From the NCBI GenBank assembly GCA_946409475.1, contig CAMJWQ010000168.1, positions 1 through 7,498 on the forward strand: DNA of 7,498 bases, read 5' to 3'. Shown here piece by piece: positions 1 to 7,108 of this stretch. The position numbers and the translations under genes were made by a program. A model generated the notes under the pieces. It made no database searches and was not told the DNA's origin. It saw only the letters and a program-made list of their open reading frames with translations. Position 1 is the first letter of the stretch; the number at the start of each line of letters is the position of its first letter. The stretch is from an uncultured Lachnospiraceae bacterium. GTDB taxonomy: Bacteria; Bacillota; Clostridia; Lachnospirales; Lachnospiraceae.

Positions 1-101
1 ATAAAATACAAACTTAATAAGTATTTCTATATTCATATGGTTGTTGTTCATGTAAAATTAGAAATGCTTAAATAAAAAAATAATTTATGGGAGGGTTTTA
101 A

Positions 102-1154
102 ATGAAGAAAAAAACGGTAAGTGTTTTACTTAGTGTCTTCATGGCGGCCACATTATTAGCCGGCTGCGGAAAAGCAACAAGTGAAGAAGCGGCAACGGAA
201 GAGGCGGCAACGGAGGAAACGGAAACAGAGGAGCCTGCGGCAGAAGAAGAAGCAGCATCCGATGATTTGATCGTAGTAGGTTATGCACAGGTTGGTGCCG
301 AATCTGACTGGAGAACTGCTAATACGGAATCTTTTAAATCGACATTTACGGAAGAAAACGGATACAAATTAATATTTGATGATGCACAGCAAAAACAGGA
401 AAACCAGATTAAAGCAATCAGAAGCTTTATACAGCAGGAAGTTGATTACATAGTTGTTGCACCTGTAGTGGAAACCGGTTGGGAAACCGTACTTCAGGAA
501 GCAAAAGAGGCAGGAATCCCCGTTATTTTATCTGACAGACAGATGGATGTGTCTGACGATTCCTTATATACCTGCTGGGTAGGCGGAAACTTTATAAAAG
601 AAGGTCAGGATGCGGCAGCCTGGTTAAAGAATTATTTGGAAGAACAGGGAAGGGCTGATGATGAAATTAATATCGTAACCTTACAGGGAACCATTGGTGC
701 CTCGGCGCAGGTCGGACGTACGGAAGGCTTTGGCTCCAGCATGGAAGATAACTGGAACATGTTAGATATGCAGACAGGTGAATTTACACAGTCTAAGGGC
801 CAGGAGGTCATGGAATCCTTCTTAAAGCAATATGATGATATTGATGTAGTGGTAGCCGAAAATGATAATATGGCCTTCGGTGCCATTGATGCTATCAAGG
901 CGGCAGGTAAAACCTGCGGACCTGACGGTGATATCATAATTATCTCCTTCGATGCCGTTAAGGCAGCATTTGAATCCATGATAGCAGGTGATATGAATGT
1001 TTCCGTAGAATGCAATCCTCTTCATGGACCCCGTGTAGCTGAAATTATTCAGACATTGGAAGCAGGGGGAACGGTAGATAAGATTATGTACGTTGATGAA
1101 GAAGTGTTCCCGGCTGAAACAGCGGCTGATGTAATTGGAACACGTGCATATTAA
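102..1154 (+). CDS. ytfQ: Sugar ABC transporter substrate-binding lipoprotein, YtfQ family (furanose sugars)
   Basis: This is the extracellular sugar receptor of the ABC importer encoded downstream, anchored by lipid to the membrane. Residues 1-21 form a lipoprotein signal peptide (KKK n-region, hydrophobic core, lipobox LAGC), with Cys22 as the lipidation site. Residues 25-55 are a Glu/Ala/Thr-rich linker. The mature type-I periplasmic-binding fold starts near residue 57 with GYAQVGAESDWR (60-71). QQKQENQIKAIRSF (96-109) and the APVVETGWE stretch (120-128) are close to E. coli YtfQ, which is known to bind galactofuranose. D145-R146 sit where ribose-binding protein uses an Asp-Arg pair on the sugar; R206 and N254-D255 also match family ligand positions. 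At 350 aa it is longer than E. coli YtfQ (about 318) because of the linker. The ATG is set by GGGAGGG at 89-95, 6 nt upstream. Family placement is firm. The exact sugar is not: related systems take galactofuranose, arabinose or fructose. Confidence 0.93.
   Translation: MKKKTVSVLLSVFMAATLLAGCGKATSEEAATEEAATEETETEEPAAEEEAASDDLIVVGYAQVGAESDWRTANTESFKSTFTEENGYKLIFDDAQQKQENQIKAIRSFIQQEVDYIVVAPVVETGWETVLQEAKEAGIPVILSDRQMDVSDDSLYTCWVGGNFIKEGQDAAAWLKNYLEEQGRADDEINIVTLQGTIGASAQVGRTEGFGSSMEDNWNMLDMQTGEFTQSKGQEVMESFLKQYDDIDVVVAENDNMAFGAIDAIKAAGKTCGPDGDIIIISFDAVKAAFESMIAGDMNVSVECNPLHGPRVAEIIQTLEAGGTVDKIMYVDEEVFPAETAADVIGTRAY
183..212 (+). repeat. 15-bp tandem duplication in the lipoprotein linker
   Basis: Two adjacent 15-nt units (183-197 and 198-212) differ at a single position and each encodes Glu-Glu-Ala-Ala-Thr. 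Further Glu-Thr codons follow to about position 231. The unit keeps the reading frame, so changes in copy number would only lengthen or shorten the acidic tether between the lipid anchor (Cys22) and the sugar-binding domain. Confidence 0.75.
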
Positions 1155-1223
1155 AATATCCATTTAGTTCAAATTTAAATACATCATAGAAGTCTTACAA
1201 GGGTGAGTAAAAAATAGAAATAC

Positions 1224-1277
1224 AGGTGCTTGGATGGAAAGGCTGCAAATATGCAGTTTTTCACCAACACCTTTTTT
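1224..1277 (+). terminator. Intrinsic terminator/attenuator after the binding-protein gene
   Basis: A long hairpin is followed by T6 (1272-1277). The 5' arm 1224-1247 pairs with the 3' arm 1252-1272: AGGTG with CACCT, then TTGG with CCAA, TGGAAAG with TTTTTCA (two G-U pairs), and CTGCA with TGCAG, around the loop AATA. That makes about 21 pairs, interrupted only by three single-base bulges (C1229, A1234, G1242), all on the 5' arm. It lies 70 nt after the lipoprotein stop and 137 nt before the ATPase start. Partial termination here would give more binding-protein mRNA than full-length operon mRNA, a common arrangement in binding-protein-dependent importers, and the hairpin could also protect the 3' end of the short mRNA. 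The structure is read directly from sequence; read-through is inferred because no convincing promoter for the ATPase was found after it. Confidence 0.85.
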
Positions 1278-1313
1278 AGCTTGGAGGATTTGAGTACCAG
1301 GAGCCCTGTTTTT

Positions 1314-1421
1314 ATGAAAGGGAACAATACGCAATCTTTATGGAAAAGGTCTTTGAACAAGATACGGAATATACTTAGCTTTAAAGCAATTAATTTGAAG
1401 GGTGGGAATCCACATGGATAA
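1314..1421 (+). CDS. Possible small ORF (35 aa) overlapping the ATPase start; unproven
   Basis: An ATG at 1314 opens 35 codons ending in TAA at 1419-1421, so the stop overlaps the ATPase start codon (ATG at 1414) by 8 nt. The CAGGAG at 1298-1303 lies 10 nt upstream and could act as a ribosome site. The peptide is basic (several Lys/Arg, one Trp), with no recognised motif, signal or membrane segment. Its position between the attenuator hairpin and the ATPase would suit a translationally coupled leader peptide, but the length is within chance for such sequence and no family is recognised. Confidence 0.2.
   Translation: MKGNNTQSLWKRSLNKIRNILSFKAINLKGGNPHG
1398..1406 (+). promoter_or_regulatory. 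Ribosome binding site that fixes the ATPase start at 1414
   Basis: AAGGGTGGG ends 7 nt before the ATG at 1414. An in-frame GTG at 1402 would lengthen the protein by four residues, but it lies inside this purine-rich site and would have no Shine-Dalgarno sequence of its own at proper spacing. The ATG at 1414 is therefore preferred. Confidence 0.75.
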
Positions 1422-2937
1422 CAGCGTTGTACTGACAATGAGAAATATTAATAAAAATTTTCCGGGTGTCACTGCTCTGGCAGACGTAGATTTCACATTG
1501 CGTTTTGGAGAAATTCATGCACTTATGGGAGAAAACGGTGCAGGTAAATCAACTCTCATCAAAGTTTTGACCGGAGTGGAAGAATTTGAAACAGGAGAAA
1601 TAAGGATGCAGGGTATCGAACATCCCATTGTTAACAAATCTCCTCAAATGGCACAGGAAATCGGTATTAGTACCGTTTATCAGGAAGTTAATCTATGCCC
1701 CAATTTATCTGTGGCAGAAAATTTATATGTCGGAAGGGAACCGAAAAAGGCGGGTATTATTGATTGGAAAACAATGAATAAAAAATCCAGGAAAATACTG
1801 GAGAAACTTAATATAAATATAGATGTTACAAGGAGTCTGGACCATTACTCCATAGCTATTCAACAAATGATAGCCATAGCAAGGGCCGTTGATATGTCGG
1901 CAAGGGTATTGATACTGGATGAGCCTACATCCTCTCTGGATGAGCATGAAGTGGAGAAATTATTTGATTTAATGAGACAATTGAAGAAAAACGGAGTCGG
2001 AATCATATTTGTTACCCATTATTTGGAACAGGTATATGAAGTGTGTGACCGTATCACTGTTTTGAGAAATGGAGCCCTGGTAGGGGAATATGAAGTGGAG
2101 ATGCTGCCCAGGGTACAATTGGTAGCAAAGATGATGGGTAAGGACTTTGATGATTTGGCGGCTATCAAAAAAGAGGATTCCTCAGTTCAAAAGGATAAAA
2201 AGGGAGTTATCATAGAGGCAAAGGACCTTGGCCATACAGGAACCATAAAGCCTTTTGATTTACTGCTGCATAGAGGAAAAGTGGTTGGTCTTACGGGGTT
2301 ATTGGGATCCGGCCGGTCCGAACTGGCAAGAGTCATATATGGAGCCGATAAAGCGGATCATGGTGAGCTGCATGTCAAGGGTAATAAGCTCCTGGTAGGA
2401 GCTCCTATTGACGCCATGAAAGCAGGAATGGGTTATCTGCCTGAAAACAGAAAGGAAGAAGGTATCATTGCAGATTTATCCGTACGGGAAAATATTATTC
2501 TGGCTTTGCAGGCAAAAAGAGGCATGTTTAAGCTGCTCGGTAAAAAAGAGCAGGAGGATTTTGCTGAAAAATATATAGATCTCTTACAAATCAAGACGTC
2601 CGGGACCTCCATACCGGTAAAGCAATTAAGCGGTGGAAACCAGCAGAAGGTAATCCTGGCAAGATGGCTGTTAACAGAACCGGAATTTTTAATTCTGGAT
2701 GAACCGACAAGAGGAATCGATATCGGTACGAAAACGGAGATTCAAAAGCTGGTGCTGAAATTGGCGGGCCGGGGAATGTCGGTCATGTTTATTTCTTCGG
2801 AAATTGAAGAAATGATCCGTACCTGCAGCCGTATGATCGTATTAAGAGACGGGAAAAAAATCGGAGAACTGGAAGAAAATGAATTGTCACAGTCCGGAAT
2901 TATGAAGGCAATAGCGGGAGGGACGGAAAATGAATAA
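1414..2937 (+). CDS. ytfR: Sugar ABC transporter ATP-binding protein, two-domain CUT2 type (YtfR-like)
   Basis: This cytoplasmic ATPase powers import through the two permeases encoded next. It is 507 aa from the chosen ATG, similar to E. coli YtfR (about 500), and holds two fused nucleotide-binding domains. Domain 1 has a perfect Walker A, GENGAGKST (39-47), a degenerate signature around HYSIAIQQM (144-152), and Walker B LILDEP (166-171). Domain 2 has a degenerate Walker A, GLLGSGRS (295-302), with Arg301 in the Lys position, a canonical signature LSGGNQQK (405-412), and Walker B LILDEP (426-431) followed by TRGID. This mirrored pattern is normal for RbsA/MglA/YtfR-type proteins and predicts one fully consensus ATP site (Walker A of domain 1 with LSGGNQQ of domain 2) and one degenerate site. 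The 3' end overlaps the first permease gene by 8 nt, so translation is probably coupled. No frame damage is visible. Confidence 0.95.
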   Translation: MDNSVVLTMRNINKNFPGVTALADVDFTLRFGEIHALMGENGAGKSTLIKVLTGVEEFETGEIRMQGIEHPIVNKSPQMAQEIGISTVYQEVNLCPNLSVAENLYVGREPKKAGIIDWKTMNKKSRKILEKLNINIDVTRSLDHYSIAIQQMIAIARAVDMSARVLILDEPTSSLDEHEVEKLFDLMRQLKKNGVGIIFVTHYLEQVYEVCDRITVLRNGALVGEYEVEMLPRVQLVAKMMGKDFDDLAAIKKEDSSVQKDKKGVIIEAKDLGHTGTIKPFDLLLHRGKVVGLTGLLGSGRSELARVIYGADKADHGELHVKGNKLLVGAPIDAMKAGMGYLPENRKEEGIIADLSVRENIILALQAKRGMFKLLGKKEQEDFAEKYIDLLQIKTSGTSIPVKQLSGGNQQKVILARWLLTEPEFLILDEPTRGIDIGTKTEIQKLVLKLAGRGMSVMFISSEIEEMIRTCSRMIVLRDGKKIGELEENELSQSGIMKAIAGGTENE

Positions 2938-3982
2938 GCTAATAAAGCTAACGAAATACCGGTTATTTTTACCTATTACCTGTCTGCTGCTGGTGCTTCT
3001 TATTAACGTGATCAAAACGCCCACCTTCTTTAACATCACCATTAATAACGGCGTTTTATACGGGTATATCATTGACGTTATTAACAGAGGCAGTGAGCTG
3101 GTTGTTTTTGCCGTGGGGATGACAATTGTAGTAGCGGCTTCCGCCGGAACCGATATCTCTGTGGGGGCCGTCAGTGCCCTTGCCGGAGCGGTATGCTGTT
3201 ATGTATTGTCAGGGGGGGAACAGTCAACGGACTTTTATCATGCCCCCTATATAGTTGGTGTATTGGCGGCAATTTTAACGGGTATGGTCTGCGGAGCCTG
3301 GAACGGATTTTTGGTTGCCAAGTTAAAAATACAGCCAATGGTTGCTACCTTAATTTTATTTACCGCCGGCCGCGGCATGGCGCAGCTGATTACGGACGGG
3401 CAAATGATTTACCTTCGCGTGGAGCATTTTAAAATGTTAGGAGCCTCCATACCGGGAGTACCCCTGCCGACGCCTGTGTTTGTGGCAATAATTGTGGTAA
3501 TCATCACCATGCTGCTGTTAAAAAAGACGGCACTGGGTCTTTATATTGAATCCGTTGGTGTAAATGCAAAGGCGGCAAGACTATTGGGCCTGAATTCTAC
3601 CATGATACAATTTTTAACCTATACCTTCTGCGGCATAATGTCCGGTATTGCGGGTTTGATTATCACATCAAGGGTATACTCCATAGATGCCAATAACGCA
3701 GGGCTTAACCTGGAACTGGATGCCATTCTGGCCGTAGCCCTTGGAGGAAACAGCCTGGGCGGCGGTAAATTTTCATTAATCGGCAGTGTAATCGGTGCCT
3801 ATACCATTCAGGCATTAACCACGACCTTGTACGCCATGAGTATTTCAGCCGATCAGATTCCGGTATATAAGGCAATTGTTGTGGTAATTATAGTTACTTT
3901 ACAATCTCCTGAATTCGCCAGGATGCGAAAAAATATCACAGCTAAATTCTCGAATAAACAAAACATGAAGGAGGCTGCATGA
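2930..3982 (+). CDS. ytfT: Sugar ABC transporter permease 1 (YtfT-like, BPD_transp_2)
   Basis: An integral membrane subunit forming half of the sugar channel. The 350-aa product matches E. coli YtfT (about 341 aa) along its length. Hydrophobic segments appear near residues 12-28, 55-71, 77-92, 105-130, 136-150, 181-197, 226-246, 264-295 and 312-325. The CUT2 signature GTDISVGA is at 73-80, where many relatives read GGIDLSVGA. KIQPMVATLIL (133-143) leads into AGRGMAQLIT (146-155), and DANNAGLNLELDAILAV (253-269) is very close to YtfT. The cytoplasmic loop ESVGVNAKAARLLGLN (207-222) is the expected contact with the ATPase. GGGAGGG at 2916-2922 is 7 nt before the ATG, inside the end of the ATPase gene. 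Its partner permease starts 1 nt after its stop, which fits a heterodimeric channel. Confidence 0.93.
   Translation: MNKLIKLTKYRLFLPITCLLLVLLINVIKTPTFFNITINNGVLYGYIIDVINRGSELVVFAVGMTIVVAASAGTDISVGAVSALAGAVCCYVLSGGEQSTDFYHAPYIVGVLAAILTGMVCGAWNGFLVAKLKIQPMVATLILFTAGRGMAQLITDGQMIYLRVEHFKMLGASIPGVPLPTPVFVAIIVVIITMLLLKKTALGLYIESVGVNAKAARLLGLNSTMIQFLTYTFCGIMSGIAGLIITSRVYSIDANNAGLNLELDAILAVALGGNSLGGGKFSLIGSVIGAYTIQALTTTLYAMSISADQIPVYKAIVVVIIVTLQSPEFARMRKNITAKFSNKQNMKEAA
3968..3974 (+). promoter_or_regulatory. Strong Shine-Dalgarno site for the second permease
   Basis: AAGGAGG lies 9 nt before the ATG at 3984, within the last codons of the first permease gene. A second ATG at 3979 overlaps the TGA but opens only three codons, so 3984 is the real start. 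Confidence 0.8.
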
Positions 3983-3983
3983 T

Positions 3984-5003
3984 ATGGTAAAAAAATTAAA
4001 AAAAATTGAAGGCAATCAGTTTTTACTGTTAATCACCATTGTACTGTTTCTTGTTATGTATGCTATCGGCTGTATTATTTTTCAGGATAAAGGCTTCACC
4101 AAGTTTCAGGTATTCTTGAACCTGTTCATTTCCAATGCCGGATTAATTGTAATTGCTACCTCCATGACTATGGTATTGATTACGGGAGGTATTGATATAT
4201 CGGTTGGTTCCGTGGTGGCACTTACCTGTATGCTGCTGGCATGGATGATGGAGATAAAAGGAATGGGTGCCGTACCGGCCTTAATTACCGTATTATTAAT
4301 AGGTGTTCTTTTCGGACTGGTACAGGGATATTTAGTGGCTTATATGAAAATTCAGCCCTTTATCGTTACCCTGGCGGGCATGTTTTTTGCAAGAGGAATG
4401 ACGGCTGTTATCAGTACGGATATGATAAGCATTAAAAACGAAACCTTTTTGGCCTGGGCACAGGCAAAAATGTATCTTCCCTTCGGCGGTTATACAAATA
4501 AAAAGGGAATTATCATTTATCCTTACATATATCCAAGCGTTTTAATTGCTTTGTTTGTTTTGGTCCTTGTTTTTATCATGCTGAAATATACAAAATTCGG
4601 CCGCTCCATATATGCGATTGGCGGCAATGAACAATCTGCCCTGCTGATGGGACTTAATGTCAGAAGGACAAAGCTGAAAGTGTATATTTTAGATGGGCTG
4701 CTGGCTTTCTTTGGAGGCTTCTTATTCTGCCTGAATACCTGTTCCGGTTTCGTAGAACAGGCAAAGGGCTTCGAAATGGAAGCCATAGCCGCTTCGGTTA
4801 TCGGCGGCACTCTGCTTACCGGCGGGGTAGGTAACGTATTCGGCAGCTTGTTCGGAGTTTTGATAAAAGGAACAATCGAAACATTTATTAATTTTCAGGG
4901 TACCTTATCCTCATGGTGGACTAAAATCACCATAGCCGCATTATTGGCCTTCTTTATTATTCTGCAAAGCATATTTGCCAAAGCAAAGGAAAAGAAAAAA
5001 TAG
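3984..5003 (+). CDS. yjfF: Sugar ABC transporter permease 2 (YjfF-like, BPD_transp_2)
   Basis: This is the second membrane subunit of the importer, 339 aa against about 331 in E. coli YjfF. It begins with a short Lys-rich cytoplasmic tail and a first membrane segment near 12-32. The CUT2 signature GGIDISVGS is at 68-76. KIQPFIVTLAGMFFARGMT (122-140), AIGGNEQSALLMGLN (211-225, the likely ATPase-contact loop), EAIAASVIGGTLLTGGVG (266-283) and INFQGTLSSWWTKI (302-314, with W311-W312) are nearly diagnostic of YjfF rather than YtfT or RbsC. About eight to ten hydrophobic segments are visible, and the C-terminus is a basic tail (KAKEKKK). The gene starts 1 nt after permease 1 and ends 21 nt before the chemoreceptor with no terminator between, so the chemoreceptor should be on the same mRNA. 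The two permeases are clearly diverged paralogues, not a recent duplication. Confidence 0.93.
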   Translation: MVKKLKKIEGNQFLLLITIVLFLVMYAIGCIIFQDKGFTKFQVFLNLFISNAGLIVIATSMTMVLITGGIDISVGSVVALTCMLLAWMMEIKGMGAVPALITVLLIGVLFGLVQGYLVAYMKIQPFIVTLAGMFFARGMTAVISTDMISIKNETFLAWAQAKMYLPFGGYTNKKGIIIYPYIYPSVLIALFVLVLVFIMLKYTKFGRSIYAIGGNEQSALLMGLNVRRTKLKVYILDGLLAFFGGFLFCLNTCSGFVEQAKGFEMEAIAASVIGGTLLTGGVGNVFGSLFGVLIKGTIETFINFQGTLSSWWTKITIAALLAFFIILQSIFAKAKEKKK

Positions 5004-5024
5004 TCGGACGAAAAGGAAGAACAT

Positions 5025-7085
5025 ATGAAAAGAAAAAGAGAAAAAAAGTCAGCTACAAAAGAAAATGAAGAGAAAAGGTTAAAAATTTCTATTAAGGCAA
5101 AATTTGTTGTTTTAATTGTCTTAAGCTTGATGACGGCAGTTTCTGTTTCTCTTTTATATATGTGCACAAGGTTTAACTCATCTTTACGGGAGTCAACCCA
5201 AAATAAAATGGTTGATTATACGGATGCCAGCAGCAGTAAAATGACAGAGCTCCTGGACGGATTATTGGCAAAAATAAAGAATATCGACCATGAACAGGCC
5301 TTTTATGAAGCAAGCCTGGATCCGACAGGAAATGTATCATGGGCATCGTCGGAATTAAACGATTTTGTAAAAGCTTATCCTGATTTCATTTCCGCAGCGT
5401 TGTTAAGTCCGGAAGGTAATGTAATCACTTTTGGCGGAGAAGATATTTTCTCAGAGGAAATGGCAGAGGAGGATTACGTAAAATCCGTAATGAACGGTGC
5501 GGAAAGTGGAATTAGTAATTTAAAGGTTACGAAAGATAATGAAAAAGTATTGTTCATTACCGTTCCTGTTTATAACAGCAACGATTCCTGTATCGGTTTG
5601 GCTGCGGGGGGAGTGGATGTATCTGTTTTTGAACAAAAATTGGCATCTATTAACATGTCGGGGATGAATCAGGTTATTTCCTATATTATTGATGCGGAAG
5701 GGAATCTGATTGCTCATACCGATAAGGAAAAAGTAGGCGGCAGGGTCGAAAATGCTTATATTAAAAATGTGCTGAATAACAAAGCTGCGGATTTTATATC
5801 GGGAGCCGGTTCCTATGAAGAAAATGGAAATACCTATTATGCCGGCTGTCAGGTACTTGATCATGATTGGGTATTTGTTATTGCTGTTCCGGAGGAGGAA
5901 GTCTTTGCCCCCATTAAAAGAATTCAAAGCCAATCCATACGGATAGCGATACTTGCAATTTTGCTGTTTTCCGTATTAGGGTATATTTTTGCCGGTACTA
6001 TTGCCAATCCCATAAGAAAGATTACGGCAATGCTGAATCAAATAGCAGATTTTAACTTTGAAACGAATCAAGGGGTCGTCAGGCTTGCCAAAAGCAGGGA
6101 CGAAACAGGTCAAATGTGCAATTCCATCCTGAAGATGAGCCGGGAATTGCGGAATGTCATCGGCATGATAGCTCTTTCTTCGGAGGAAATAAATAAGATT
6201 TCCTCCGATTTAACAGAGATCTCCGACCAGGTAAATACAAATTCCAATAAAAATACGGAAACCACCCAGCAGATGGCGGCTGCCATGGAAGAGACGGCGG
6301 CGACGACGGAAAATATGGCAAGCTCCGTATCGGTGGTCAAAAATCATACCAAGGAGATTCATGAAAGAGTGGATGAGGGTACCTTTAAGGTCGAAGGTAT
6401 CCGTGATACGGCTGAAAAATTAAAGGAAAGCACGGAGTATGCCATTAGAAATACGGAAGAAATATTTAGAAATGTAAAGTCACAGTCCGATTTGGCTATA
6501 GAAAAGACAAAAGCTGTGGACAGAATAAATGAATTGACCAAGGTAATAAATGAAATCGCGGATGAAACAGGACTCTTGGCCCTTAATGCGTCTATTGAAG
6601 CGGCACGGGCAGGAGAAGCGGGAAAAGGCTTTGCAGTAGTGGCATCTGAGGTGGGAAATCTGGCGAAGCAGTCGGGAGAAACGGTTACGCATATTTATCA
6701 GATTATCGGAGATGTTAATGATGCTGTAGAAAGCATGTCCGTATGTCTGAAGCGCCTGCTGGCATTTGTTGAGACTGACATTATGAGTGATTATAAGAAA
6801 TTTCTTACAACAAGCGAACGATATCGGCATGATGCCATAGGAGTTAATGAATCTATGGAATGTATTTATACATCCGTGCATTTATTAACGGACACCTTGG
6901 AGACCATTACGGTATCGATTGAAGCGATTAATGACAGTGTGGGCTCCTCCTCGGAGGAATTGGTATTTATGGCAGACAGTAATACGGAAATTTTAAATCT
7001 TACGGAAAAAACTTACCTTATGGCACAAAACAGCTCTCAGGCGGCTGTGAAACTAAAAGAAATCATTTCAAGGTTTCAAATATAA
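5025..7085 (+). CDS. Methyl-accepting chemotaxis protein with dCache-like sensor, HAMP and signalling domain
   Basis: A transmembrane chemoreceptor of 686 aa controlling CheA/CheW signalling. A basic cytoplasmic N-terminus (1-26) precedes TM1 (about 27-47). Residues 48-303 are extracytoplasmic and read as a double Cache domain, with the DAEGNLIAHTD motif at 223-233 and VGG just after; the YxRxWY-type amino-acid-binding motif is not evident. TM2 spans about 305-326, HAMP about 324-378. The signalling hairpin has a methylation-type stretch AAAMEETAAT (418-427, E422/E423), a possible second EE pair at 644-645, and the conserved tip within ETGLLALNASIEAARAGE (514-531) continuing to AVVASEV (537-543). 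A Tyr/Asp-rich segment follows at about 586-610, as in other clostridial receptors. No NWETF-like CheR tether is seen at the C-terminus. AAGGAAG at 5013-5019 precedes the ATG by 5 nt. Co-transcription with the sugar importer suggests it senses that sugar, directly or through the lipoprotein; this is inference. Confidence 0.93.
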   Translation: MKRKREKKSATKENEEKRLKISIKAKFVVLIVLSLMTAVSVSLLYMCTRFNSSLRESTQNKMVDYTDASSSKMTELLDGLLAKIKNIDHEQAFYEASLDPTGNVSWASSELNDFVKAYPDFISAALLSPEGNVITFGGEDIFSEEMAEEDYVKSVMNGAESGISNLKVTKDNEKVLFITVPVYNSNDSCIGLAAGGVDVSVFEQKLASINMSGMNQVISYIIDAEGNLIAHTDKEKVGGRVENAYIKNVLNNKAADFISGAGSYEENGNTYYAGCQVLDHDWVFVIAVPEEEVFAPIKRIQSQSIRIAILAILLFSVLGYIFAGTIANPIRKITAMLNQIADFNFETNQGVVRLAKSRDETGQMCNSILKMSRELRNVIGMIALSSEEINKISSDLTEISDQVNTNSNKNTETTQQMAAAMEETAATTENMASSVSVVKNHTKEIHERVDEGTFKVEGIRDTAEKLKESTEYAIRNTEEIFRNVKSQSDLAIEKTKAVDRINELTKVINEIADETGLLALNASIEAARAGEAGKGFAVVASEVGNLAKQSGETVTHIYQIIGDVNDAVESMSVCLKRLLAFVETDIMSDYKKFLTTSERYRHDAIGVNESMECIYTSVHLLTDTLETITVSIEAINDSVGSSSEELVFMADSNTEILNLTEKTYLMAQNSSQAAVKLKEIISRFQI
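6180..6208 (+). repeat. Perfect 11-bp inverted repeat inside the chemoreceptor gene
   Basis: TCGGAGGAAAT (6180-6190) pairs exactly with ATTTCCTCCGA (6198-6208) across a 7-nt loop. It lies where the HAMP domain joins the signalling helix. No T tract follows, so it is not a standard terminator. The two arms encode Ser-Ser-containing stretches (S-S-E-E and S-S-D), so it may be a coding coincidence. Confidence 0.6.
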
Positions 7086-7108
7086 GGAAATATTCATGGT
7101 AGCGTAAA

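Noticed and set aside
1..101. Promoter or cre-type operator in front of the lipoprotein gene
   Set aside because: TTGTTC at 44-49 has only CTTAAA at the right distance, and no CcpA-like palindrome is present. The promoter may lie left of the window.
1299..1313. Second small hairpin with T run (CAGG, AGC loop, CCTG, T5) after the main terminator
   Set aside because: The stem is only 4 bp and cannot be extended, too weak to call a terminator.
1353..1375. Possible separate promoter for the ATPase (TTGAAC and TATACT)
   Set aside because: The two boxes are only 11 nt apart, and no acceptable -35 lies 16-18 nt upstream of TATACT.
1230..1421. Longer 63-codon + frame from TTG 1230 between the lipoprotein and ATPase genes
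   Set aside because: The TTG start lies inside the terminator hairpin with no ribosome site, and the encoded sequence resembles no family. Only the shorter part from ATG 1314 is kept, as a weak candidate.
1184..1438. 84-codon minus-strand frame over the gap between genes 1 and 2
   Set aside because: It runs through the terminator and into the ATPase coding region, and its Leu/Phe/Lys-rich product has no recognisable motif.
632..6881. Other minus-strand and out-of-frame open frames lying over the five main genes
   Set aside because: Each sits over a gene with clear family motifs in another frame, and their translations show Cys/Ser/Ile-rich composition typical of non-coding shadows.
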